Below are positions 16,334 through 23,850 of a DNA stretch of 23,850 nucleotides, one piece after another. The DNA lies in NCBI GenBank assembly GCA_934216145.1, contig CAKQBG010000027.1, forward strand, positions 1 through 23,850, given 5' to 3'. Each line of letters opens with the position of its first letter. The stretch's first letter is position 1. The stretch is from an uncultured Anaeroplasma sp. GTDB taxonomy: Bacteria > Bacillota_I > Bacilli_A > Acholeplasmatales > Anaeroplasmataceae. Made by a program: the position numbers and the translations under genes. Below the pieces are notes generated by a model that was given only the letters and a program-made list of their open reading frames with translations, was not told the origin of the DNA and did no database searches.

Positions 16334-17004
16334 CTATTTAATTAGCTTATATGAAAGTAATACTGCATCACTTTCAAAACGCTTGACATCATTTAGCTTC
16401 AATTGGATAACCTACTAAGACCATCAAACATTGTTGGATATGATGCTCTTGCATCAATACCTGCACCAATTAATAAAACTATTTCATTTAATAAATTAGC
16501 CTTTAAGAATCCTGTATTAATTTTAGCTCCACCAACAACACCTAATCTTTTAATATTAAATGAATCATATAATATACTTGTCGCAAGAGCTAAATCAATC
16601 TTATCCTTTCCTGCAACAATAAAGGAAATATTTTTACTATCAAGGTAAGCTAAATAATCAGTAGCTACCATTTGACTTGTAATGATAATATGAGGCTTTG
16701 AATAATTAACATCATCATCCCATAAAAGTATTCCATTGGTATCACAAATTATATCATAGCCAGTAGCATCATTATGCTTAACAAACAAGTTTGTGTTTGG
16801 ATGCTCACAAGTCTTTGGTACAAACTTTCCAGCCAAAGCCATCTCTAGCTCAGCTGTTACTCTACCACTTAGTGTTGATTTAATATCTAATTCATCTAGT
16901 GTTTTATAATAATCTTCAACACCTCTTAAATTTTCCGTCATTTTACAATCGATTCTTCCATCAATTGATGTCATCATATAACAAATAATATATGGCTTAT
17001 TCAT
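16334..17004 (-). pseudogene. RibD/DHFR-like reductase, one-base frameshift near the 3' end
   Basis: Cytoplasmic NADPH-dependent reductase of the RibD C-terminal/dihydrofolate reductase family: MNKPYIICYMMTSIDGRIDC at the start, TLSGRVTAELEM, and the cofactor loop RLGVVGGAKINTGFL. As read, the protein stops after MFDGLSRLSN. In another frame the family's normal ending follows directly (LKLNDVKRFESDAVLLSYKL, then IK and TAG at 16334-16336). One missing base near 16402 explains this; restoring it gives about 223 aa. The upstream part is intact for about 198 codons, so a shortened product is possible. The ATG has AGGAGGAA as SD and lies ten bases after the aldo/keto reductase stop. The exact substrate is not evident. 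Confidence 0.8.
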
Positions 17005-17013
17005 AAATTCCTC

Positions 17014-17864
17014 CTACATTTGCTTAGCATAACATGGGAATGCACTTGCATCACCATAGCTATCGATTTTATTAATTTCACATAATAGCTTCATATCACT
17101 ATCACTAATTACATAATCTACATCGCCATTTTCCTTCATATGCTCATAATTAGCAGTTTTAGGAAGGGATATAAAGCCAAACTGCAATGTACATAATTTT
17201 GCAATTGAAACATTATATTTCAAGGCCATTTCCTTTACTACCTTATTATTTAATAAAGCTCCGTGAGCTATAGGCGAATAGGCCTCAACAACAATATCAT
17301 GCTTCTTACAATAATCAATAAGCTCAAAATTAGTATTACCAATATGAGTTAAAATTTGATTGACCATTGGCTTAACATCGGAATTATTAATAATATTTTC
17401 AAGATCAACAATTTCAAAATTAGAAACACCAATTGCTCTTATTTTTCCAGCCTTATAATATTCAGATAAAGCACGCCAAGCCTCTAAATTCCCCTTTTCA
17501 TAATGATTACCATCTCTAAAATTAGCCCAAGGCTGTGGTGAATGAATAATCATTAAATCAATATAAGAAACTCCAAGCTTCCTTAAAGAATCTTCAATTT
17601 TTACCTTGGCAGCCTCATAGCTTTTTACCTCAGCGTGTAATTTTGTTTGAATAAAAATATCCTCTCTTTTAATACCACTTTCCTTAATACCAAGACCAAC
17701 CTCATATTCATTACCATAAGCCTCAGCCGTATCAATATGACGATATCCTAAGGAAATAGCATTTTTTACTGCATTTTTGGCATCATCGCAGTTATAAACC
17801 AGGTGCCAAGACCAAGCTGTGGTACTAAAACACCATTAGATAATTTAATTTTATTATTATACAT
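17014..17864 (-). pseudogene. Aldo/keto reductase, one-base frameshift near the 5' end
   Basis: NADPH-dependent aldo/keto reductase, similar to 2,5-diketo-gluconate reductases. From the ATG at 17864 (SD AAGGAG) it starts MYNNKIKLSNGVLVPQLGLG followed by TWF, then loses frame at TGGTTTATAAC near 17803. With one more T it continues YNCDDAKNAVKNAISLGYRH and IDTAEAYGNE to the end, about 283 aa, the normal length. The catalytic tetrad is present in the restored protein: Asp and Tyr in DTAEAY, Lys in QTKLH, His in MIIHSPQPW. There are no other stops, so the event is recent or a sequence error. As written, only an internal start near 17553 would give a product, lacking the catalytic Asp, Tyr and Lys. 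It is first in the MerR-controlled operon. Confidence 0.82.
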
Positions 17865-17885
17865 AATTTATCTCCTTACCATTAT

Positions 17886-17937
17886 TTGACCTAAAGTCTA
17901 CTTTATGCTATAGTGCCTAAAGTTTACTTGAGGTCAA
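17886..17937. promoter_or_regulatory. Face-to-face divergent promoters with twin MerR-type dyads
   Basis: Toward merR: TTGACC (17886-17891), 17 bases, TATAGT (17909-17914). Toward the reductases on the minus strand: TTGACC (17932-17937), 19 bases, TATAGC (17907-17912). The two -10 boxes overlap in CTATAG. Each spacer carries an imperfect dyad, ACCTAAAGTCTACTTTATG and GCCTAAAGTTTACTTGAGGT. The 19-base spacer with a central dyad is the hallmark of promoters activated by MerR proteins through DNA untwisting. Confidence 0.8.
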
Positions 17938-17964
17938 CACCTATAAAAAAAAGGATGAAAAAAA

Positions 17965-18420
17965 ATGTATACAATTGGACAAATAGCTAAAATTATGAAT
18001 TTATCAGTACCAACACTTCGCTATTATGATGATGAAGGTATTCTAATAAATATTAAAAGAGATAATGCTGGAAATAGAATATTTGATGATAGCGATATTG
18101 AAGCCCTAAAAATTATTAATTGTTTAAAGCAAAGTGGTTTAAAAATAAAAGAAATAAAAAAATTTATGGATTTATGTAGACAAGGTAACAGTTCACTTCA
18201 AAAAAGATATGATTTCTTTCTAAACCAGGAACAAAAGATTTTAGATGAAATTCAAAGCCTTGAAAGATGTCTAGCTTTAATTAAATATAAGGAATGGTAT
18301 TATCAAACTATACTTCTTCAAAATGATGAAGGCTATGTAAAAAATCTCGATATAGATAATTTACCTAAAGAAGTAAAGGAATACCTTAACAAAAGCAAAA
18401 TAAAGGAAAAGAATAATTAA
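17965..18420 (+). CDS. MerR-family transcriptional regulator
   Basis: DNA-binding regulator of 151 aa. The N-terminal winged helix-turn-helix is canonical: MYTIGQIAKIMNLSVPTLRY, YDDEGIL, and the wing NRIFDDSDIEALKIINCLKQ. A dimerising coiled helix follows (about 80-115). There are no cysteine metal-binding clusters in the C-terminal part, so it does not look like a metal sensor. It resembles MerR proteins that control neighbouring aldo/keto reductase genes in Firmicutes, and it is read divergently from such a gene here. The ATG follows AAGGATG. The promoter dyads suggest it controls both directions. Confidence 0.9.
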   Translation: MYTIGQIAKIMNLSVPTLRYYDDEGILINIKRDNAGNRIFDDSDIEALKIINCLKQSGLKIKEIKKFMDLCRQGNSSLQKRYDFFLNQEQKILDEIQSLERCLALIKYKEWYYQTILLQNDEGYVKNLDIDNLPKEVKEYLNKSKIKEKNN

Positions 18421-18432
18421 ATCTTTTCCTTT
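18402..18432. terminator. Bidirectional terminator
   Basis: AAAGGAAAAGA (18402-18412) pairs with TCTTTTCCTTT (18422-18432) in an 11-bp stem with a 9-base loop, followed by TT and T-rich sequence. It overlaps the end of merR and also lies just past the minus-strand gene ending at 18438, so it serves converging transcripts. Confidence 0.85.
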
Positions 18433-18437
18433 TTATA

Positions 18438-18791
18438 TTAGAAATCAAAGCCTAGCCCTGCCTTTAATTTGATTGCTTTATCACAAAAATTAATAAGTAA
18501 ATCATATATTTTTGATGATATCTCATTTTTATTATTTTTAAGATAATCTTTGAGTATTTTACAATCATTGTATTCTAAATAATAATAATCTCCATCCCCA
18601 AGTAGAAATCCAAATTTAGTATATAAATCCAAGCATATATTTTCAATATTCCACATATCAAACTCTTCATTAGAAATAACAAGAAATTTAGCATTACAAT
18701 AGTTACACGAAGTAACATCATATGGATCACCATATTTAGGAATTCCAACTAATGTTAGAGGTAAAATAATTTTGTAATCCTTACCATTCAT
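18438..18791 (-). CDS. Hypothetical protein, 117 aa, with a CxxC pair
   Basis: I do not recognise this protein. It is small, acidic and soluble, with a short CNYC motif near residue 29 that might be a single metal knuckle, followed by FLLGDGDYYYLEYNDC and a helical C-terminal half. The start overlaps the stop of the preceding gene by 11 bases (ATGAATGGTAA), so its translation is almost surely coupled to that gene. It is the last gene of a minus-strand operon of unknown function (Sel1-repeat protein, two large paralogues, this protein). The context allows an immunity- or accessory-type role, but nothing in the sequence proves it. Confidence 0.75.
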   Translation of the reverse strand: MNGKDYKIILPLTLVGIPKYGDPYDVTSCNYCNAKFLVISNEEFDMWNIENICLDLYTKFGFLLGDGDYYYLEYNDCKILKDYLKNNKNEISSKIYDLLINFCDKAIKLKAGLGFDF

Positions 18792-20058
18792 AATCAGTAT
18801 CTATTTCAATATGCCATTTTAAATCAAATTGAATATCAATATTAGAAAAATATTCCCCTAAATTCATCTTTAATTGCTTGAAATACTTATCTAAAATATC
18901 AGTATAGCTTCTTTGCTTTATTTCATCATAAAGACCTGTAATTGTACTACTACGATGCTCTAAATCATTTGGGGCTTCCATATAGGCCGTAGCATCACCA
19001 TCAAAAACAAGAATATTGCCTGCAGCCATAGTTTTAGAAATATTTAGTCTGAAATTTTCATATTTCCCATGATAATGGATCTTATAGACACAACTATTAT
19101 TAGATCCAAAATAATCATAATAGCCCTGATAACCAATATAACTTTTAGTAAAATAAATAATGTATTGGTAAATATTTTCTAATGATGGGGCAGTTTTAAC
19201 AGCATCTAATAACCTTTCCATTTCTATATCAATATCACTAAAATACTCAGCAAATAAAGGATTAAGCATTAAAACAACTTCTTCTCTTGATTTATTATTA
19301 TTTTCTTCAATAATAGTTATAGCTTTAATTAAATCACTTGAGGAAACAACTAACCTATCATTTAAATTAATTAATCCATTATTTTCATAATTTATATAAA
19401 TTTCTTTATTTTCATTTAATGAATCTAAGGCTATGATAGCCGCAATTTCATAATTATAGGAAACAAAAGGCTTTTCCTTAACAATCGTATAAAAAATATT
19501 AGCTGCATTTAATGATGCTGTGATAACCACATTAGGCAAAAAATAACTATCATATATTAAAAAATCTAAATCAACATCATCCTTAAGTACTCCAAAGCTT
19601 TGATCAAGCTTATATTTTTTTTGAATATCACTAAGCATATCTAGATAATAGCTTGCATATTTATAGTCAAATACATGAATACATTTTGAATAAAAATCAT
19701 CATTATTTAGTTTTTTTAAGGTTTTAAAATATTCAGAATAATTATTTAAATAATATAAATTATTCTGATTTATAGTACTATAATTATTAATTGCATCATA
19801 TAAATAATTCCATACATATTTAGGCTCTATTTGTTCAACAATAGACTTTTTAATAGAATCATCACTCATTATCATTAATAAAATGTTTATATCATAATAT
19901 AATTCCTTATTATAAATAATTGTATCATCCTGATAACCATCTAATTCATTTACAATCTTATCACAATTAGGAATTATCTTAATTAAATCATTGTGACTAA
20001 TATATAAATTATCCCCTTTTTGTAATAAGCTATAAGGATTATTATTAATTTTAATCAT
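18781..20058 (-). CDS. Uncharacterised protein, 425 aa, paralogue of the 20416-21792 product
   Basis: Soluble protein without signal peptide or membrane helix; function unknown. It is clearly related along its length to the product at 20416-21792. Both share KPFVSYNYE, GYQGYYDY, KIHYHGKY, LVFDGDATAY, EIKQRSYTDIL, YFKQLKMNL and the ending EIDTDYEW. I vaguely associate this ending with the DUF6138 family but cannot verify that. I chose the ATG at 20058 (MIKINNNPYSLLQKGDNLYI) instead of one ten codons upstream. It follows GTGGTGAT and matches the paralogue's start (MKIKINDLEYEL). No catalytic motif is evident, though the tyrosine-, histidine- and acid-rich C-terminal domain (about 290-425) is the best-conserved part. 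It overlaps the next gene by 11 bases. Confidence 0.8.
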   Translation of the reverse strand: MIKINNNPYSLLQKGDNLYISHNDLIKIIPNCDKIVNELDGYQDDTIIYNKELYYDINILLMIMSDDSIKKSIVEQIEPKYVWNYLYDAINNYSTINQNNLYYLNNYSEYFKTLKKLNNDDFYSKCIHVFDYKYASYYLDMLSDIQKKYKLDQSFGVLKDDVDLDFLIYDSYFLPNVVITASLNAANIFYTIVKEKPFVSYNYEIAAIIALDSLNENKEIYINYENNGLINLNDRLVVSSSDLIKAITIIEENNNKSREEVVLMLNPLFAEYFSDIDIEMERLLDAVKTAPSLENIYQYIIYFTKSYIGYQGYYDYFGSNNSCVYKIHYHGKYENFRLNISKTMAAGNILVFDGDATAYMEAPNDLEHRSSTITGLYDEIKQRSYTDILDKYFKQLKMNLGEYFSNIDIQFDLKWHIEIDTDYEW

Positions 20059-20112
20059 ATTATCACCACTTTTCTGCTTGCGACACAAAATAACAAAACA
20101 ATATTATATTAT

Positions 20113-20412
20113 TTAGTTATATTTTTTGTCTTCAACATAACCCAACAAATATAAAAATACTGGTGCAGAAACTTTATATATTTGCTTTCCACCATTATAA
20201 TCTCTTATACCAAAATCATTGATATTCTTTGTAATGACCAAATTGGGAATATTATTATATTTTTCTACTATCAAGTCTGATTCCGTTATTTTAGAATTTT
20301 CTCTATATTTAACCTCAATCATAATAGGTGGTAAATTAGAATTACTAGTGAACTGTAACCAATCTTTACTACCAAAGATTGATACTTTGCTAATTATTTT
20401 AAAAAACATCAA
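20113..20412 (-). pseudogene. Orphan C-terminal fragment of an AAA ATPase (nuclease-like tail)
   Basis: A 99-codon frame whose second half reads IMIEVKYRENSKITESDLIV, IPNLVITKNI and YKVSAPVFLYLL. This is the pattern of the PD-(D/E)xK-like tail (EVKYR with a following lysine-rich helix and VVTKN strand) that closes many bacterial and archaeal AAA ATPases, of a type different from the two DUF4143 ATPases here. The ATPase half and the first acidic residue of the nuclease motif are missing, so it is best read as a fragment. It starts three bases after the upstream gene's stop, with GGTGAT as a possible SD, so it may still be translated. How it came to sit between two paralogues is unclear. Confidence 0.55.
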
Positions 20413-20415
20413 ATA

Positions 20416-21792
20416 TCACCATTCATAATCAGGATCTATTTCATAATCCCATTTTAGGTTAAATTCAATCTTAATGCTTGAATCATAAAGTTGTTTAAGG
20501 TCCATTTTTAGTTCTTTAAAATAATCATTTAAAATATCATCATAGCTTCTTCTTTTAATTTCTTCATAAATCAAAGCCATAATCTTTGCACGATGTAATA
20601 AATCTGTAGGTCCTTCAGTATAGGCATGAGCCTCACAGTCAAAAACTAAAGTATCCTGACTCTCCATACTTTTAAGAATATTAAACTTTAAATTAGTATA
20701 TTCACCATGATAATGAATTTTGTATACAATACTATTGCCTTTATAATATTCATAATAGCCCTGATAACCATGATAATGCTCTGTAAAATAAACAATATAA
20801 CGATAAATTTCATCCTTTGTAGGATTTTCTTTGAGTTTAGCAAGCTTTTGTTTTTTTTCATAATTATAAGAAATCTTTTTCATACCAAATAAAGGAACAA
20901 TTTTCTTAATAACATCAGCCTTTTTCTTTCTTTTATTATCCTCTACTAGCTTAATCGCATACATTAAATCGCTTGGACTAACATTTAATGTCAAATGAGG
21001 ATTAATAAAATTTTCACTCTTATCACGTCTATAAATAGCATTATTTAAATCTAAATAATCTAAGGTCATTATAGCAGCTGCTTCATAATTATAGGAAACA
21101 AAAGGCTTTTCAATAATGATTGTATATAGAAGGCTTGCTGCACTTTGAGCAAGCGTTGGTCTTTCAATATCAGGATAAGCATTTTCAATTATCTTTTTAA
21201 AATCAACATCTTCCCTTAAAACTCCAAAATCCTTAGATAAAATTCTTAAGCTATCATCAACCTCAAAATAATAAAATGGTTTATCCTTAGTAGATCTTTT
21301 AGGCTTTTTCTCATCATTAATCATTTTTTTAACATTAGCTAAAAGCTTTAAATAATATTGGGCATCCTGATAGGTATAATATTCTGTACGATAACAATAT
21401 GAATGATTCTCGCTTACCTCATAAAAACTTTCAAATAAATCAATGTAATTATAAATATAATCAATATTCTTTTTAGCTTCTTGTTGATCAAGAGAATCAA
21501 TAATATATTCCCAAATATATTTCTTATCAGGAATAGCCGAAATAATTTCCATAATTAGCTCATTATTATTCTTAAGTATTAAAAGCACTAAATTAATATC
21601 ATAATAGGTAACATTATCAATTATAATTTTAGTTTCATCATCAATTAATCCATCTATTTTTAAATCCATAAGCTTATACTTTATAAGCAAATTAATATTA
21701 TCAGATAATCTTTCTAATTCACTATTACTAATAAATAGCTTATCTTTTTGTTCCTTCAGTTCATATTCTAAATCATTTATCTTTATCTTCAT
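20416..21792 (-). CDS. Uncharacterised protein, 458 aa, paralogue of the 18781-20058 product
   Basis: Soluble, charged protein of unknown function, somewhat longer than its paralogue because of a lysine-rich insert near 160-185 and a loop near 300. Shared motifs include IWEYIIDSL, KPFVSYNYEAAAIMTLDYLD, HGYQGYYEYY, VYKIHYHGEY, LVFDCEAHAY, EEIKRRSYDDIL, YFKELKMDL and the ending EIDPDYEW. GTG and ATG codons at 21801 and 21798 are possible starts. The ATG at 21792 is preferred because GGAG lies eight bases before it and the paralogue begins in the same way. The start lies inside the end of the Sel1 gene (about 20-base overlap). The pair probably arose by tandem duplication. Confidence 0.8.
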   Translation of the reverse strand: MKIKINDLEYELKEQKDKLFISNSELERLSDNINLLIKYKLMDLKIDGLIDDETKIIIDNVTYYDINLVLLILKNNNELIMEIISAIPDKKYIWEYIIDSLDQQEAKKNIDYIYNYIDLFESFYEVSENHSYCYRTEYYTYQDAQYYLKLLANVKKMINDEKKPKRSTKDKPFYYFEVDDSLRILSKDFGVLREDVDFKKIIENAYPDIERPTLAQSAASLLYTIIIEKPFVSYNYEAAAIMTLDYLDLNNAIYRRDKSENFINPHLTLNVSPSDLMYAIKLVEDNKRKKKADVIKKIVPLFGMKKISYNYEKKQKLAKLKENPTKDEIYRYIVYFTEHYHGYQGYYEYYKGNSIVYKIHYHGEYTNLKFNILKSMESQDTLVFDCEAHAYTEGPTDLLHRAKIMALIYEEIKRRSYDDILNDYFKELKMDLKQLYDSSIKIEFNLKWDYEIDPDYEW

Positions 21793-22264
21793 ATTCATCA
21801 CTCCAATGATATTTATTTAAAGCTCTTATACAGCTACCATCACCAAGACTTGCGCCCTTCTCATACCACATTTTAGCAGCTTTTACATCAACCTCTACAA
21901 TATCGCCTAAAAGATATTCCTCAGCTAATTTACACATACAGCTTGTATTTCCAAGCTCTGCTCCTTTTTTATACCAATCCAAAGCCAGCTTATAATCCTC
22001 ATTAACACCATGACCATAACGATAGCAATATGCAACAAAAGGAATTGCTCTAGAAAATGAAGCATCAGCTGCAAATTTAAAAAATTCAAATGCAAGCTCT
22101 TGATTTTTAGGTAGACCATTACCCGAATAATAATTTATTCCAATATATAAAACAAATTCCAAATCATCCGTATTTAAATAATTATTTATTGCCTTAAGAA
22201 CATCATCATCTACTGTTCTTTTCTTAATTCTTTCCTTAATTTCATCTCTTGTTAAAATATTCAT
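21773..22264 (-). CDS. Sel1-repeat (TPR-like) protein
   Basis: Soluble protein of 163 aa with about three Sel1-like repeats of 36 residues (36-143). Each repeat has the G-x-G turn and A-x-x-W/F-Y/F-x-x-A/G-A core: YYSGNGLPKNQELAFEFFKF, YRYGHGVNEDYKLALDWYKK, and YLLGDIVEVDVKAAKMWYEK. Such repeats form helical scaffolds for protein contacts. It has no signal peptide, so a cytoplasmic adaptor is likely. It is the first gene of the unknown operon. The ATG follows GAGGTAG, a -35/-10 pair lies about 50 bases upstream, and its end overlaps the next gene, suggesting that the products work together. Confidence 0.85.
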   Translation of the reverse strand: MNILTRDEIKERIKKRTVDDDVLKAINNYLNTDDLEFVLYIGINYYSGNGLPKNQELAFEFFKFAADASFSRAIPFVAYCYRYGHGVNEDYKLALDWYKKGAELGNTSCMCKLAEEYLLGDIVEVDVKAAKMWYEKGASLGDGSCIRALNKYHWSDEYEDKDK

Positions 22265-22310
22265 TTTCTACCTCTATTATTCAATTTTTATAAGCCTTAA
22301 TAACAATTTT

Positions 22311-22339
22311 ATTATAATTTAGAATATTTAAAATTACAA
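22311..22339 (-). promoter_or_regulatory. Promoter of the Sel1/paralogue operon
   Basis: Minus strand TTGTAA (22334-22339) and TATAAT (22311-22316) with a 17-base spacer. No operator-like dyad is obvious, and the rest of the 22265-22498 gap is AT-rich without the 23-bp repeats. Confidence 0.6.
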
Positions 22340-22498
22340 GTAAAAGAGTCTACCAAATATCCTTAACTAAATAATAAATTTTACTAACTAATCATTAAAT
22401 AATTAATCCAATCAAAAAAAATCAAAATGAATCATCAAAAAAAACAATAATAAATCATTGAAAATAGTTTTTTTGAGTTAAAATACAAATGGTGATAT

Positions 22499-23775
22499 AT
22501 GGTGGACAACAAAATCTATTATAAAAGAATTGCAGACGATTTATTAGACCTAAAACTACGAGCTTTTGGAGCAACTAATATAGTTGGACCAAAATGGTGT
22601 GGAAAAACTGAAACAGTAAAGCAAAAAGCCAAAAGTAAAATTATGCTTCAAAAAGAACCAGATAAAGAAAGCTTAATCTATACCGCAAAAATTAATCCTA
22701 TGGCACTATTGGAAGGGGACCAGCCTAGATTAATAGATGAATGGCAGGATGCACCAACATTATGGGACGCTGTTAGATCATATTGCGATGAACATCATGG
22801 TCAAGGTCATTTTATTTTAACTGGTTCAACATCAAAAATTGAGGAAACAAAGCATACTGGCACTGGTAGAATTTCAACAATGAAAATGTATCCTATGAGT
22901 CTTTACGAATCTTTAGAATCAAATGGTTCTGTGTCATTAATGGACCTATTTGATGGAAAAGACCAATTAGAAAAAGGATGTATAACTAATTTAACAATTG
23001 ATGACATAATATTCGCCGCTTGTAGAGGTGGTTGGCCTGAAAGTATTTTGTTGAAAGATAAAGAAGCACAGCTTGCCATTCCTAAGGATTATTTTCAGCA
23101 AATATATACTCGAGATATGTTTAGTGTTGACAAAGTAAAAAGAAATCAACAGACAATGCGTGCTGTAATTAGAAGTTATGCAAGAAATATATCAACATTA
23201 GCCAAAAAGGTATATATCATTGATGATGCTCAACAACTAATAATATTACAGAACTAACTTTTGATGATTATATTGAAACACTAGAAAAGCTTTATGTTGT
23301 TGAAGATATATTCGGATGGTGTCCACAAATTCGATCAAAAACTGCTATGAGGAGTGGCAGAAAAAGAGAATTCGTTGATCCTTCAATTGCTGTTGCCGCA
23401 CTTGGTGGTTCACCTAAACTATATAGTTTAGACTTAAAAACATTTGGTTTTATCTTTGAAACTTTATGCATTAGAGATTTAAAGGTATATTCACAAGCAC
23501 TAGATGGTGAAATTTCCTATTATCATGATAATTTAGGTTTAGAAGCCGACTGTGTCTTACATCTGAATGACGGAAGATATGCACTTATCGAATTTAAACT
23601 TGGAAGTATGGAGATTGAAGATGGAGCTGCTAATCTAAATAAACTAGAAGCATTAATTATAAAATCAGGTAACTTACGAAAGCCTGATCTGAAAATAATT
23701 ATTACTGGAACAAAATATGGATACAAAAGAAACGATAACGTCTTTGTGATACCTATTGGTTGCCTAAAAAATTAA
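22499..23775 (+). pseudogene. AAA ATPase with DUF4143-type tail, second copy, one-base frameshift
   Basis: Paralogue of the 14663-15943 product, collinear from YYKRIADDLLDLKL to VFVIPIGCLKN. Walker A is GPKWCGKT (still GxxxxGKT but with W for G), Walker B-like RLIDEWQDAP, sensor LTGSTS, tail GLEAD and IEFKLG. The frame is lost near 23228-23240. Read in the next frame, TNNITELTFDDYIETLEKLY continues directly and joins the rest without further stops. The whole length is one base short of a multiple of three, giving 425 aa when restored, against 426 for the intact copy. The start may be the ATG at 22499 or the GTG at 22502, which is better spaced from GGTGAT. It is read divergently from the Sel1 operon. 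Confidence 0.85.
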
Positions 23776-23828
23776 AGGAGGTGTGAAAAAATAGATTTTT
23801 TTAAATCTATAATGTTCACACCTCCTTT
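23774..23828 (+). terminator. Large two-level hairpin after the second ATPase copy
   Basis: AAAGGAGGTGTGAA (23774-23787) pairs with TTCACACCTCCTTT (23815-23828). Inside it, ATAGATTT (23791-23798) pairs with AAATCTAT (23803-23810) around TTTT. It begins at the stop codon and is probably a terminator, but only TTTT follows in part and the arms contain an SD-like AAAGGAGG and its complement. Confidence 0.75.
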
Positions 23829-23850
23829 TGGTCTAGATTAATACTATTAA

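Noticed and set aside
16236..16418. Plus-strand frame of 60 codons
   Set aside because: It overlaps the terminator and the frame-restored 3' end of the RibD-like gene on the other strand, which explains the sequence better.
16403..16648. Plus-strand frame of 81 codons opposite the RibD-like gene
   Set aside because: It is a shadow of the reductase gene; it has no ribosome site and no similarity that I recognise.
23523..23726. Minus-strand frame of 67 codons within the second ATPase copy
   Set aside because: It lies antisense to the conserved nuclease-like tail, and its reading is a by-product of that coding sequence.

Overview
The window looks like part of a low-GC, AT-rich chromosome from a Firmicutes-type bacterium, perhaps a host-associated Bacilli, Erysipelotrichia or Clostridia relative; I cannot place it more precisely. 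TGA acts as a stop (for example the phoP/phoR ATGA overlap, and the TGA of the Pr6Pr gene just before its terminator). Tryptophan is TGG throughout, so this is the standard bacterial code and not the Mycoplasma code. Most genes lie on the minus strand.

Layout. 1-76 is the 5' end of a group IIC intron, inserted directly after the terminator of the phosphate operon. 116-6997 is one minus-strand operon, pstS-pstC-pstA-pstB-phoU-phoP-phoR, with three Pho-box repeats before pstS: a complete phosphate uptake, sensing and response module. Its PstS has its two halves in swapped order (a circular permutation), and its PstA carries a large extra extracytoplasmic insert. 7218-7853 is a plus-strand Pr6Pr-family membrane protein. 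7883-8230 is an unrecognised small protein. 8575-12306 is a MarR regulator plus a heterodimeric ABC exporter, with a perfect 20-bp palindromic operator over the -35 box.

12420-14330 is a graveyard of decayed accessory genes: a subtilase, a possible CPBP protease, an AlbA_2/Schlafen-type gene and the C-terminal end of a DUF4143 ATPase. 14663-15943 is an intact AAA ATPase with a DUF4143-type nuclease-like tail. A 23-bp periodic repeat sits just upstream of the promoter of this gene (three copies) and of the AlbA_2 pseudogene (two copies). 16334-18420 is a MerR-controlled pair, an aldo/keto reductase and a RibD/DHFR-like reductase, each broken by one missing base, read divergently from merR through face-to-face promoters.

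18438-22264 is a minus-strand operon of unknown function: a Sel1-repeat protein, two paralogous proteins of about 425-459 aa that I cannot assign, an orphan nuclease-domain fragment between them, and a small CxxC protein. This is the best candidate here for an undescribed system. 22499-23775 is a second, frameshifted copy of the AAA/DUF4143 ATPase in inverted orientation to the first, followed by a strong hairpin.

Four genes (AKR, RibD-like, AlbA_2 and the second ATPase) are each off frame by exactly one missing base. Whether this is real decay or sequence error is open.
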